Assembly (NCBI GenBank): GCA_024195265.1 | Contig: JAJLRJ010000002.1 | Span: forward strand, 21,350,570-21,414,569 | Direction: 5' to 3' | DNA length: 64,000 bases | Source of the DNA: Dendrophyllia cribrosa | Lineage: Eukaryota > Cnidaria > Anthozoa > Scleractinia > Dendrophylliidae | Shown: positions 36,269 through 47,078 of the stretch, one piece after another | Layout: every line of letters starts with the position of its first letter | Position numbering within the stretch: the first letter of the stretch is position 1 | The notes under the pieces: generated by a model | The model's input: the letters and a program-made list of their open reading frames with translations, nothing else | Told to the model about the DNA's origin: nothing | The model's database searches: none | Translations under genes and position numbers: made by a program

Positions 36269-36387
36269 GTATACACACTTGATCCGCTAAACATGAATGA
36301 GTATGTTTCGAAGCTCCAGAAATTTACTGGTGAAATTAATAATCTAACACGAGCTGGAACTGATCAGATTAGATAAATAGTTGAGTC

Positions 36388-37203
36388 TTACGTTAGTTCG
36401 GGTTCTGAGTTGTTTTCTTCTTGTGGAGTGGTTTGCTGTGTCTGCCACCTGCTTGGGAACTTGTCGTAAGAATACTTTCTACCGTTGACACACAACCGAT
36501 CTCCAATGATTGAGGCCTTTGTTCCTTCTGTTTCTTTTGCCCGCTTCATTGCTGGTACTAGGATGTTTTTTCGTATATCCCTGACGACAAAAGGTAGATC
36601 TTCTGCTAGGCTGAGATTTGTAGACTTCAGATTGTAGCGTTGACGCCAAACAAAATCTCTGTCTGCGCGGCAGGTAAACCTTGCGATAACTGGCCGTGGT
36701 TTGACGGCTGTTCGGTTTCCATTTGCCAAGACGGTGTACACCACAAAACATGGTGGAACGGACTTTGTCTTGATTAATCTTTAGCGCAGAAGCCATAATA
36801 TGCTTTACTAGGTCTGCACAAATTTCATATTTTTGTTCTTTAATGCCGTAGAAGATTAAATTCCAACGGCGACTGTACTTTGCCGTACGAGTTCATCTTC
36901 TTGTCTCACTTGATCATTTTCGCACGTGTTTAATCTCTCCTTCACTTCATCTTGTTCGTTTTGAGTAAACTCTAGCGATTCCCTTAGACTTTTAACTTCA
37001 GTTCGCAAAGAAGCAATTTCCTCCGAGGCTTGGTCGAGCTGGAATTGCATATTGGTCAGATTTGTTTGATTAGCGGCGTCTCTGTCGCGTAGCTCCTTGA
37101 TCTGATCAAACAGCACATGGTAATCGCCAAGTTCCCCGCTGTCGCTTGTCGAACTGCTTCCCCTTGCCCGCTTTTCTTTGCGCTTCTTAGGACTTTTAGT
37201 CAT
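36388..37203 (-). pseudogene. LINE ORF1 (RNA-binding coiled-coil protein), frameshifted
   Basis: Minus frame 37203-36856 (115 aa) starts with a basic Ser/Lys-rich stretch, then a heptad-like coiled coil (residues about 25-100). After a frame change near 36860-36800, frame 36744-36388 carries R-P-V-I-A-R-F and W-R-Q-R-Y-N-L-K, resembling the RNA-binding and C-terminal region of L1/Tx1 ORF1. In these elements ORF1 binds the element RNA as a trimer. Inactive here. Confidence 0.7.
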
Positions 37204-37334
37204 CTTTGTGACGTTGGTACAGGACTATCGCAGCTTGACTAGTTTGAAAGGAGGCATTTTGTTGCGATTTTCGCGGAGCATAAAAAAACACGTCTTTACG
37301 TTAGCATGTCGTTACCAGTCTAGCTATCCGGTAT

Positions 37335-37349
37335 AGTGTAGACATAACC
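37335..37349. mobile_element. right end of the LINE-split MITE
   Basis: AGTGTAGACATAACC, the inverted counterpart of the start at 29957, followed by TAA. It directly follows the second copy of the LINE target duplication. Confidence 0.8.
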
Positions 37350-37352
37350 TAA

Positions 37353-37924
37353 CACTCGGCTCATCATTGTGTGTGCCCTGTGCTGTATGAGGAGAGAAAA
37401 GTAAGAACAACAACGAAAGTAATTTTCTCAGTAAAAAAGCCATATGACAATCTAATAGCATGATACAATACTTAACTGATCGAACAAGGTTTTATTTTTG
37501 TTTCTAAGGAACCAAACGTTTCTTTGTTATTTACAATTCATAAAATAATATACTTACATACACCTGTTCTCGAAAGTGTTTGCCAATTTAAGTTTCATTT
37601 CTAGTGAAAAGTTTCAAACGTTTATTCATGAAACACATTTTCCACATAGTTCAATGCTGTGATATTAATTTCAAAATAGGATATGTTTGTTCATTTTAGG
37701 TTCTTTTATAGAGAAAGTTTAACTTTTCAGTTAGAGCGGTGTTCAAATGAGTATGGAAAGTAATTTCGCAATTGCTTTGGTTTTGCATTGCCACGCTTTG
37801 TAGAAAATCTCGCGCCACTTTCTCAACTTATCAAAAGCAAAACTAAAACCATTGAATTGTAACTTGCTCGGACGCGCTCAACGCCGGTTATGGTATTTTC
37901 TTTAAGTTACTCAGTCCCAGAAAA
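37353..37924. other. spacer between LINE and right arm of inverted repeat
   Basis: No gene. A segment near 37466-37530 resembles 27845-27905 in direct orientation. Confidence 0.4.
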
Positions 37925-38440
37925 AAAACGTTTTGAAACTAAGCACCCGGCACTCTAGAATCATGCAAAGACATTTAGAAATGAAGGGCATGACGTGACT
38001 AAGGTGTATGTCTTAAGTTGCGCCACACGGCAACGATAAAACAAAGGTTTCATGAATACATAAACTGTTCTTTTAATTTTAAAAAGTCATGTTAGCAGCT
38101 GTAGCGGCTGTTCGATGTTAATATCAGATGGTGCGGGAGGTTCTCACATGTTCTTTATTGCACAGATTCAGTGTATCGCGAAAAAAATTACTTCAAGAAT
38201 AAACCGCAATTTAAAGTTATAGTGGATAGTTATCACGCCAAATCATTAACACTCTAGTTGTTTTCAGTTTGACTGTAACAAAACAACAAGAATGATTAAT
38301 TATTTTATAGCATTATAAATACAGCTTCTGACTACTGTAAGCAGACAGTAAGCTATTTGCAACGAAGAACAATTTCCTGCAGTTCAATCACTGAACGCCT
38401 CAAGGTAAGAATCAAACTCAAAAAAAAGTCTTAGCTTCTG

Positions 38441-40662
38441 TGCTGTGTTCACATTAGCTAGGGCGAAACATGTTTAGTCTGTCTAATGCTGTGTTCACAC
38501 TAGGGCGAAACATGTTTAGTCTGATCACGAATGAAACATGTTTCACTGGGAAATTTGTGCACATTGCGCGAATCATGATCAAAACATGTTTATTCTGAGC
38601 ATGATTGAAACTACTTCACGAGGTAGTTTCGATCTAAGCCAGCAAACGTCGTCTAATTGTTGAACGCTGCAATGCCCTTCGTTCCCGAAGGGCTTGAGAA
38701 ATGAAATTAAACGACAATTATTATCAATACACGCGGCCAAATAAGAAACTGCCTTCGAGAAAACACGCGTGAGTGGCGGGCGATATTGAATTTGACGGGC
38801 TGCAAACGCATTTACGGCCCTGTTTCTATTAAACGTTTTTTTCTTATTAAATGAATTTGTACGATTTGGCCTTGTGTATTGATAATAATGATAATCACAT
38901 GACTTTTGTCGGGCATATAGTTTATTTGTGTCCCTCGTAGCAGCATTTGCACCCTCGCTCCGCTCGGGAGCAAATGATGCTACTCGGGCCACAAATAAAC
39001 TATATGCCCTCCAAAAGTCATGTGATTGTCCTATTCACACAACAGCGAGTTTATTAGCTCTATTTTATTTCGGTTCATGTGTAATTAGGCGTTTCGATAC
39101 AGTTTTCTGGAGACCATACCCACATTTTTCAATCGGCTTTTAAGCGATCTTTTTCAAGTCAGATCAACGTGAAAATTTAACTATTAACTGGTTTTGAATT
39201 GAAGTTTGGCTAACTCAATATATATTCTGGTAAAATCGATATTACCATGACGACGTACTATACATTCCTCCGTAATTAAAACGTTTTCAAGAATGTATGC
39301 TCGTTGAAGCAAATTTCTTTGCATCCGTTTTCTTTTGCGTTCAAAATGCCTGCTGTAAAAATGATTTTAAAACGCAAAAGGCATTTATTGCTCAAAATAA
39401 TCCTAAAAAGAGACTTAAGGGAATCTGGAAAGTAGTCTAAGGAGAATAATAAGGTACAATCATGCTTGAATACAGATAATAATAGATGCACAGCACATCA
39501 CATCACAACGAAATGTATAAATAACGGAGAAATGTAGTGCGCATTGATTTGAAACCATTACTGAGCATAACTTTAAAAAGTGAATTTGTAACGCAAACTT
39601 TTCGGGAGAGGCTGTACCTTTCCAAACAAGCTCAGTGATTGGTTAACGAAACAATAGGTTAAACAACAGAAACAATAGCCCTAGACCTAAACACAATAGA
39701 AGCTACAGTACTACGGGGCCAATAAAAATAGAGGTCTGGAAGAGCTACAGTACTACTCAACTTTTCGGCCGGTTCGTACGTCGTCTTCATCTTTAATTTT
39801 AAAGGCGTTCCAGTGAATCAATGTCAATAACACTTTCAGATAACATTATTCACATCGGTAAGCATGCGTGGTGCACGTTTTAACAAAATCCATCGAGCCG
39901 TTTCTCAGATTTTTGCAAACGCGATTAAAATCGAAAATTACCCAAAAAATACACATGGAGCGATGTTAGGAAAAAAGGTAAATCTCAAGATCACAAAAGA
40001 AAAAGTAAAAAAAAATTACATGATGTGCAAACATAACATCAAGCTACTTTTCTACACTATCTTGAAGTAATTTCACAAAACCAGTGTCAATCTCTCGATC
40101 AGTTTAGTACCAGTATGCAAATAGTAAGGTTTGAAATGTTATTGCGATTTATTTGTAATCAAACATATAGAATTTTTTTATTCTTGCAAAATATATATGC
40201 CATATACCATATTTTAAGATGTCTATATGGTATTTTTAATGCGAAATCGTAAACGCGTAAAATTTTACTTTAACTGATTTCGAAGTTTCTTGTTTATCTT
40301 CGTCATGGTAATATCGATTTTACCAGAACATATATTCAGCCAAACTTCAATTCAAAACCAGTTAATAGTGAAATTTTCACGTTGATCTGACTTGGTAAAG
40401 ACCGCTTATAAGCCGATTGAAAAATGTTGGTATGGTCTCCAGAAAACTGTATCGAAACACCTTAAAATATGCTTGTTTGGTAAAACAGCATAAATTATAG
40501 AAGCAGGCGTGAAACGTGTTTTGAAATTAACAACTAATGTGAACAATAAAATTGCGAACATGTTTACGGGAAACGTGTTTCGTTGAAACATGTTCACTCT
40601 AAACATGTTTACTCTAAACATGTTTACTCTAAACATGTTTTGGTGCTGATGTGAACACAGCA
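38441..40662. mobile_element. 2.2-kb element rich in AAACATGTTT palindromes
   Basis: Starts TGCTGTGTTCAC and ends GTGAACACAGCA. The left end region is present twice in tandem. At least seven AAACATGTTT or one-off sites cluster within 160 bp of each end. The interior holds a hairpin repeat (38893-39013), a second pair of inverted arms (about 39080-39255 and 40300-40465) and 1 kb of AT-rich DNA with no open gene. It appears to be a nest of non-autonomous DNA transposons. Confidence 0.65.
38723..39023. repeat. 300-bp hairpin repeat, copy 1
   Basis: Contains GAGAAAACACGCGTGAGTGG and a palindrome at 38893-39013 whose arms include CATATAGTTTATTTGTG and CGTAGCAGCATTTGC, with a short central CTCGCTCCGCTCGGGA loop. 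A near-identical copy lies at 55563-55880. The plus- and minus-strand frames over it are products of the palindrome, not genes. Confidence 0.8.
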
Positions 40663-40785
40663 TCAGATACAACTGCATTTTTATTTTGTTTTCTACTCTC
40701 AACAATTCAAATTGGGTTTAAAGCTATAGTTGCAGTTTGATTAGTCTTTTTCTAAATTATCTGTGAAAAAGCTATACACGAAACG

Positions 40786-41168
40786 TTAAAGGAGCTATGT
40801 CATGGTGATTTTGAGGTTTTCGGGTCAAAACCGTCGCAAATTAAAACTAAGTACCTTTGTCGTACACGAAATGCTTAAATAACACTAACAGGAAGATATC
40901 AAGTGAATTTTAGCAGAGAAAATAAACCATAATCGGAGTTTTAGCGAATTTTTTAAGACACAAGCGATAAACTTGAAAAAATTGGCCCAATTTTTTCAAG
41001 ATGCAATCCATTTCCATCCTGGCCATCTGCAGCCCAAGACACTTACTTTTACTTTTAGAGCACTAGTAGAATAATTTTAAACAAAACTGGATTCTAATTT
41101 TTGGAATTTCACTGATATAAAGATGTATTTTGGCTTTTTAAAGTAAAATGGTGACATAGCCCCTTTAA
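40786..41168. mobile_element. Kolobok/T2-like MITE, copy 2
   Basis: 383 bp with the same ends as 11912-12299, in the same orientation, bounded by TTAA on both sides. It differs from copy 1 by scattered substitutions and small indels. Confidence 0.8.
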
Positions 41169-41357
41169 GAAATTTAACGGAAAATTAAGATACGGGAAAA
41201 TGGTCACGTGTTGACCTCTAGTTTCAGAAAACTAACAGCATCAAAAAGAAACTCTGCAGATGCGGTTACGTTCTGTTTTAAGATTTTGAAAATTTTCTTC
41301 TGATGCAGTTGTAGTTGTTCTATTTTTTATGCTTAGATTCTGTAGCGTTTAGCGCGA

Positions 41358-41560
41358 TAAGGGACTGTGCAATAATTATCAGGAGGGGGGGTTGGAAAAT
41401 GGGCTTCAAGTAGGAAAATATTAGGTAATACCCCCTCTTCTAAAGGAGTGAATTTAGTTATTGCCCCCCCCCCCCCCCCCCCCTGATCATTTTGTATGAC
41501 ACCCCCCTCTTTACCTTTTATATACAAATACCCAGCATTTTCTTAATATACACCCACCTG
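41358..41560. repeat. poly(C)-bearing repeat, copy F
   Basis: A 20-C run (41464-41483) in a C-rich context, with a G-rich stretch at 41383-41391. It belongs to the loose class of poly(G/C) repeats in the window. Confidence 0.5.
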
Positions 41561-41575
41561 TTATTGCTACGAGGT

Positions 41576-41650
41576 AATGTTTGTTCCAGACGTGGATATA
41601 CAGCAATACTACATGTTTACTTGTTAGACATCCATATCTGGAACAAACAT
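41576..41650. repeat. short hairpin
   Basis: ATGTTTGTTCCAGACGTGGA and TCCATATCTGGAACAAACAT form an inverted pair around a loop of about 35 bases. It overlaps the stop region of the small minus frame that follows. Confidence 0.7.
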
Positions 41651-41848
41651 GACCACTTCTGAATCACTTGATTGCGAATCCGAGTTGCTTACACTGGAAT
41701 TCATTTCCTCGTTAACGTTCTCTTGGGTTTCTCGTGGGATGCAAGAATGATCACCACGAGCGTCCTGGAGAACTCGTGCAACCAGTGCCACTTTACCTCC
41801 ACTGATCTTAAGACCATGCTGGTTGAGTACATCTTCAATCTGTTGCAA
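41624..41848 (-). CDS. possible SAP-like exon fragment
   Basis: A minus frame of 74 codons. Residues 1-30 fit a SAP-type helix pair (L-N-Q-H-G-L-K-x-S-G-G-K-V-A-L-V-A-R-V), and the rest is acidic and Ser-rich. A splice acceptor-like TTGCAACAG precedes the SAP-like part. No upstream exon is identified. Coral and hydrozoan transposon-derived proteins often carry such motifs, so it may be a transposon exon. No function is assigned. Confidence 0.35.
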   Translation of the reverse strand: MQQIEDVLNQHGLKISGGKVALVARVLQDARGDHSCIPRETQENVNEEMNSSVSNSDSQSSDSEVVMFVPDMDV

Positions 41849-41869
41849 TATGATTATCTATGTTGTAGT

Positions 41870-42000
41870 GAAATTATGATTTTGGTGCAATTTTGTCTGC
41901 ACACTGGTTCAAATTTATTTTGAACCAGTGCAAAATGTTTGAACTGGAGCAAAATATTTTCACCAGGGCAAAATATTTGCACTGGTGTATCACTATATTC
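41870..42000. repeat. short palindromes
   Basis: TGCACACTGGTTCAAATT with its complement, and CACCAGGGCAAAATATTTGC / GCACTGGTG, make two adjacent imperfect hairpins. No gene. Confidence 0.5.
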
Positions 42001-42091
42001 TACTGTTCAAATGTTGTGGACAATTCAAAGTTAAAAAGCCAGAAACACTTTATCACAATATTCGTTTCTATATTATAGAGGTAGAGAAGAA

Positions 42092-42199
42092 TAGAGCGTT
42101 TTCACTTGACGTCATAGCCGCCATATTGGTGTTCCCGTACAAAAGAATTTTAATTAACTTCTTTTTTTGGGAACACCAACATGGCTGCCATGGCCTTTT
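42092..42199. mobile_element. MITE (TAGAGCGTTTTCAC type), left part
   Basis: Begins TAGAGCGTTTTCACTTGACG, with the internal inverted pair TTGGTGTTCCC / GGGAACACCAA. The opposite end, TCACGTGAGTGAAAACGCTCTA, lies at 46641-46663. The intervening 4.4 kb is a LINE, so the MITE was split by it. Confidence 0.75.
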
Positions 42200-42348
42200 T
42201 TATTATTATTATTATTATTTTTTAATTTAATTGAAGTTTATTGATAAGTACAATACAATATACAATATTAACAAACAAAGAACAACGTTACAGAACTGAA
42301 ATAAAAGGAACAGACAAAATACAACTGCTATATCAAGCTTGTTTGCGG

Positions 42349-45300
42349 CTAAAGGCTCAGGGATTCACGGACACTTGAAGGCTCTATAGATAATTTGTGT
42401 TTCAGAAAAGCTTTAAAGGCTAAGAAACTATATGGTTCGCTTTCTTTGGCTGCGGTGTAGATATAAAAACGAGCGACAATCAGGCAAAGATTAAACATAT
42501 GGAAGGATCTATTCTCAGGGAGATATCCGTAAATCTTATCATTATTGGTCAAGGACACTGAGGGCGAGTTATTATCGTTCCACCAAGAGGTAAAAAGGTT
42601 CCAGAAGGAGTGGACATGCTGGCATTCAGCAAACAGATGCTCTACGGTCTGCTTCAATTCACACACATGACAGGAGGCACTGTCAGCAATTTTGGCCTTG
42701 AAAAGTTTGTCGCGAGTGTACAGAATGTGATGGTTTATTTTAAACTGAAACATAGAAAGCTTTATGTTTTTTGTGAGCTTGAATGGAAGAACGTATAACG
42801 CCTCAATTGTCCGATCTGTGAAGCCAGCCTCAACAAGACGAACTTCTGATGTAGGTTTTTGGAAAGATTTAGATACATAAAACGCGCGTGCTTGCCGGCA
42901 AGTGGGAGGTGAGTTGTTAAATGGCTGAACTGAGTCATCCGAAACTACCAAGTAATTTTCGTTATCACGTCCAAAGACTTTCCTCCAATGCTTTGGTATT
43001 GCGATACACAAGCCAATATAGCACAAAAAGGTTGTGTTAATTTTGTACTTTTCCTTGAATGCTGCAAACGTCAAGAACTTTCCTTCCTTGTCTAAGATGT
43101 CTGGCAAGGTCTTAACGTCAGCATCATACCATTGCTTATAAAAAACAGATTTGCCGCCAATAGTGACTTCATGATTATTCCACAAAAACTCATTTTCGAT
43201 TTCGTTCTTTGTCCTTACTGTGTGCTTGGATATGCTCTCCCAAGCACTGAGAACGTCTCGGTAAAAAGGCGGCAGGAGAGGGAGCACAGGTAAAGTTCTT
43301 AACGAGTAATTACATTTAAACAACAACGGACCACCTACACTGTCTAAAAGGCTAAACGGTATTGTCTTCCAAGATTGCGCTTGAGGGTCTAAAAGACGTT
43401 TCACCCATCCTGCCTTCAAAGATTTATCTATTATATCGAAATCAGGCATGCTGAGTCCGCCGTCTTTTATCCTTCCAATCATTGTTTAGTGCTTGATTTT
43501 GGGTGGTTTGTGGTTCCATATAAAGTTGGATACAGATTTGTTCACTTGATCGACAAAACCAGCGGGAACGCTGAGAACAGAGGAAATGAAAATTATTTTT
43601 GAAAGAGCTAAGCTTTTGACAATGGTTATTTTTCCAAAGAGTGTTAAATCCCTAGAGGACCAGACGTTAAGACACTTTTCCAGGGCGACAAATTTTTTTT
43701 CAAAGTTATCCTTTGTTGAAGCTTCCGAATCACATGAGAAAGAGACGCCTAGACAAACACACTTCTTGGGCCAGTTTATGTTGAAAAGGTTTGTCGATTG
43801 TGGTCTAGTTTTTCCCAACCACAATGCCTCCGTTTTTGATCTATTCAGCTCTAATCCGCAACACCCTCTAAAAGCCGCTAACTTCTCGAAAAGCTTTTCA
43901 ACTGACTTTTCGTCACGCACCAAGCATGAGGTGTCATCCGCGTATTGAGATAACTTATACTCCCTGCCTTTGAAATTTATACCGGTGATCAATTTGTCGT
44001 TTCTTATTGAATTTGCTAAAATTTCGACAGCAGTTACAAAAAGTACACCAGAAAGAGGGCAGCCTTGCCTTACACCGCGCTCTAATTCAAAAAACGACGT
44101 TGCATAACCATTATTTATAACGCAGCTTTGAATATTGCTGTAAAAAGTATTGACCCACTGTATTAAAGGAGCGCCGAAATTAAACGTCTCTAAAGCCTTT
44201 TTAACAAAGTTCCACTCTAAACTGTCAAAGGCTTTTTTGAAATCCAAAAACAACGCTATACCTGGATTATCTAGCGTTTTTGTGCACTCTATAATGTCTG
44301 CTATTAAACGTATGTTTTGACCAATAAAACGGCCTTTGATATATCCCGTCTGGTCCTCGTGTATAAGGCTGGGTAGCACCTTCGCAATTCTAGCTGCGAT
44401 TGCCTTAGTGGCAACTTTATAGTCTGTGTTCAGAAGCGAGATAGGCCTCCAATTGTCCAAAAGAGTCCTGTTTTTGTCTTTCTTTGGAATTAGAGTGATG
44501 ATACCTCTCTTTTGAGAAATTGACATTTCACCCTTCTCAAACGCATAATTAAAGCTGTCAACTAATTCTTGCCCTAATAACTCCCAAAAGGAAAGATAAA
44601 ATTCCGCAGTTAAGCTATCCGTACCGGGAGACTTGCCTTTGGAAAACTTTTAAGTGAGACATAACATTCCTCTTTTGTTAAAAGACCGTCACAACTGTCG
44701 GCTTGAGGTGGAGACAGTTTTGGAAGGGTTGAACTGTCGAAAAACACGTCAAAACGAGGATCATTTGGGTCTGTACGAGAAGACGTGTAGAGCCTTTTAT
44801 AGTATCTGTACTCTTCATTTAAGATTTCATCGGGGGAAGTCAAAGTGCGGTTTTCAACTCTTAGTTTTGTGATATACTTATTGGAATGATTCCGTTTCTC
44901 GAGATTAAAAAAATAGCGGGTACTACGTTCCCCCTGTTCGCACCACCTAGCCTTACTCCGAATCATTGCGCCCTCTGTTTTGTGCAATGAAATCTGCTCT
45001 AGTTTCATTTTGACCTCGTAATAGTTTGCAATAGTCTCATGCGTAGGGTTTTCACACATAAGCTTGTGAAGTGAGGACAGCTTTTGCTGCAGCACTGCTT
45101 CTTCAGCTTTCTTCTTCTTTGCATTTTGTCTGCAACAGTAAATTGTAAAGCTTCTTATTTCCATTTTCAGCATGTCCCAATAAAGTCTTTTATCCTCTAA
45201 ATAGTTGTATTTTTGTTTGTACTCAGGAATTTTTTCGCTCAAACCTTTGACGAAGCACTGATCAACAAGGAGTGAGTTATTGAATTTGAAAAATCCTGGT

Positions 45301-46079
45301 CCCCTTTTTATGAAATCATCGGACTGGATGTTCAACGAGACGGCCGAGTGGTCGGAGAACGAAACGGGAATGATGTTACATTCTTTCACGTGTGGAAGTA
45401 AATGTTTTGACACCAGCCAGTAATCAAGCCTACACTGAATAGTTGATGATTGGTGATGCCAGGTGAAAAGTGTCTCATTAGGATGAAATTTTTTCCACAG
45501 ATCAACTAAATTGAAAGAATTCGTTAGGCTAAGAATGGAATTTATTAATTGTTTCCTTTGTTCAGTGGGTAGCCCCCCCTTTTTATCCTTGGGTGTTAGG
45601 CAACAATTCAGATCGCCACCAATAATAATGTTTTCATCGGCGAATTTTCGTACACGCACTTTTAAAGATTCAAAAAATTCCACTTGGGTTTTGATATCGT
45701 TTGGGGCATAAACATTGATAAAAGTGAATCTGTAGTCATCGATTTTAGCGCACAGAACAATTTATCTGCCCCTCTTGCCGACCTCAACATGTTCCAAATC
45801 AACGGCGAGCAATGGGTGAAATAGGACAAGAGTACCGCAACTATGCTTTGTGCCGTGAAAAAACACCGCTTTACCGCCCCATTCGGCCGACCATATTTTT
45901 TCTATATCTCGAGAACTATAAACCTCCTGGAGGAAGATGATTTGGAACTTTCGCCCATGCAGCCATCTAAAAACTTGCCTCCTTTTACGCTCATTATTTA
46001 AGCCTCTGACGTTTAAAGTGACGCAAGATAAATTGATCGCCATGAACAAAGCAAAGGCACAGGAAATAAACACGGACAC
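42349..46079 (-). pseudogene. LINE ORF2 of the second element, broken
   Basis: Segments on the minus strand: 46079-45762 (endonuclease start, T-L-N-V-R-G-L-N near its beginning), 45683-44610 (G-G-D-L-N-C, S-D-H-S-A-V, then linker), 44526-43486 (reverse transcriptase, R-Q-G-C-P-L-S-G and Q-Y-A-D-D-T) and 43482-42349 (C-terminal domain with C-H-V-C and H-L-F-A-E-C). At least three frame breaks. The product would nick target DNA and prime reverse transcription of the element RNA; here it is inactive. Confidence 0.85.
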
Positions 46080-46424
46080 ATACCTCTTTCCAACTTTGCG
46101 CTGATAAGCGAACGGTCTTTCGTGATAGAGTGGAATCCAAGCGTGGAACCCGCCGAGCCTTCACACGAACATTAGAATTAATAAATTGTATAAGTAAACA
46201 AGTAAAACAGATATACTGGTACATACAATGGCAAACGAACAAACTAAAGAGCCCTTTTCGGGTCGATCACAAGGTAAACAAATCTCGATTGGTCTTTTAA
46301 CTAAGACTGACTAACGTAAGCGGACCCAAAGGGAACGAGCAGAGAAAATGAGACAAAAAAATTAATTCTTACAATGCTGACTCTGTTAAAGAAAGAACTT
46401 TTGCTGGTAGATATAGGTTGCGAA

Positions 46425-46630
46425 TTATGGCCTATACAGCTGCCCATTTATATACAATTTATCATAAACTAAAGTTGCAGTGTGTCCCTTCTTCTTGGCG
46501 TCTTTTAAGGTTGGTAAGAGAAGCTTTCTTTTGTCCACGATCTCTTTCGGAAAGTCACGCGCGACCGCAAATTTGGTATCACGGAGATTCTTGGCCTGAC
46601 CTAAAACAACCTTTGTCATTTGAGTCCCAC
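46425..46630 (-). pseudogene. LINE ORF1 C-terminal fragment
   Basis: A minus frame whose L-R-D-T-K-F-A-V-A-R-D-F-P-K-E-I and G-H-T-A-T-L-V-Y-D-K-L-Y-I-N-G motifs match the C-terminal domain of L1/Tx1 ORF1 proteins. It is truncated at its 5' end by the LINE insertion boundary. The frame's apparent Met at 46706 lies in flanking DNA. Confidence 0.65.
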
Positions 46631-46640
46631 GGGACTGAAG

Positions 46641-46663
46641 GTCACGTGAGTGAAAACGCTCTA
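46641..46663. mobile_element. MITE right end (partner of 42092)
   Basis: GTCACGTGAGTGAAAACGCT then CTA, the inverted counterpart of the start at 42092. Confidence 0.7.
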
Positions 46664-46825
46664 TAGATAATCGTATTGCAACAGATTGAATTGCAGAGTC
46701 AGCCACAGAACAGATAATGAAGCCTTTCAGTGAGAACTAAATAAAATGTTAAGCCCCCTTCTCTTGAGTGACTTATTTTACTTTGAGCCCCCCCATCCTT
46801 GCTTTGATTTTACTTTATGCTCCCC

Positions 46826-46826
<1 letters not shown>

Positions 46827-46909
<83 letters not shown>
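46827..46909. repeat. 83-nt uninterrupted poly(C)
   Basis: 83 consecutive C on the plus strand. Flanks are C-rich (CCCCCATCC, TCCCCT). The translated poly-proline and poly-glycine frames are artefacts. The true length may differ because of assembly or polymerase slippage. Confidence 0.9.
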
Positions 46910-47036
46910 ACCGCTCTGGTTTTCCCTTTGAGTAAATAAGTAGTTCTCAAGCCTTAACATTTGGACGCAAAGTTCCAGTTGTTTGTCTACATGAAAGTGT
47001 GTAAAACTATGGAAAACTGCTGCCTTTAGTGGTCAC

Positions 47037-47045
47037 TATATATAA
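47037..47045 (+). promoter_or_regulatory. TATA box of the secreted peptide gene
   Basis: TATATATAA lies about 35-42 bases upstream of the ATG at 47079, which would put transcription start near 47068 and give a very short leader. Confidence 0.55.
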
Positions 47046-47078
47046 GCTATTTTTCTTTTCTTAAAGAGAGTTATAAAG

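Larger units (their letters stand above)
30299..37321 (-). mobile_element. Tx1/L1-like LINE, full length but dead, inserted in a MITE
   Basis: A 7.0-kb segment flanked by the 13-bp repeat AGCTATCCGGTAT (30286-30298 and 37322-37334), with the T-rich end on the left, that is, the poly(A) tail of a minus-strand element. It carries degenerate ORF1 and ORF2 and about 118 bp of 5' leader. It contains at least three later insertions or foldbacks (30426-30888, 32109-33087, 36117-36268). Without these it is about 5.4 kb, a normal LINE length. The ORF2 type (apurinic endonuclease, reverse transcriptase with Y-A-D-D, C-terminal CxxC-type knuckle) and the ORF1 type place it with the Tx1/L1 group. Confidence 0.88.
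37925..41357. repeat. right arm of the large inverted repeat, interrupted
   Basis: Three pieces (about 37925-38420, 40676-40785 and 41169-41357) match 27845-27000 in reverse. They are separated by the 38441-40662 element and by a Kolobok/T2-like MITE, both later insertions. Confidence 0.6.
42200..46640 (-). mobile_element. second Tx1/L1-like LINE, 5'-truncated, inserted in a MITE
   Basis: The 3' end lies at left: a (TAA)n-type tail (42200-42220 on the plus strand as ATT repeats), preceded on the minus strand by a CAATAAAC signal. The 5' end stops within ORF1 near 46625. Sequence and order match the LINE at 30299-37321. The ORFs are broken by several frameshifts. No clear target duplication was found. 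Confidence 0.82.

Noticed and set aside
38579..39143. Minus and plus frames with L-R-S-G-A-N-D-A-T-R motifs
   Set aside because: They arise from a palindromic repeat present again at 55563-55880; no gene structure.
46746..46960. Poly-proline (plus) and poly-glycine (minus) open frames
   Set aside because: They are translations of the 83-C homopolymer, with no start context or conserved flank.
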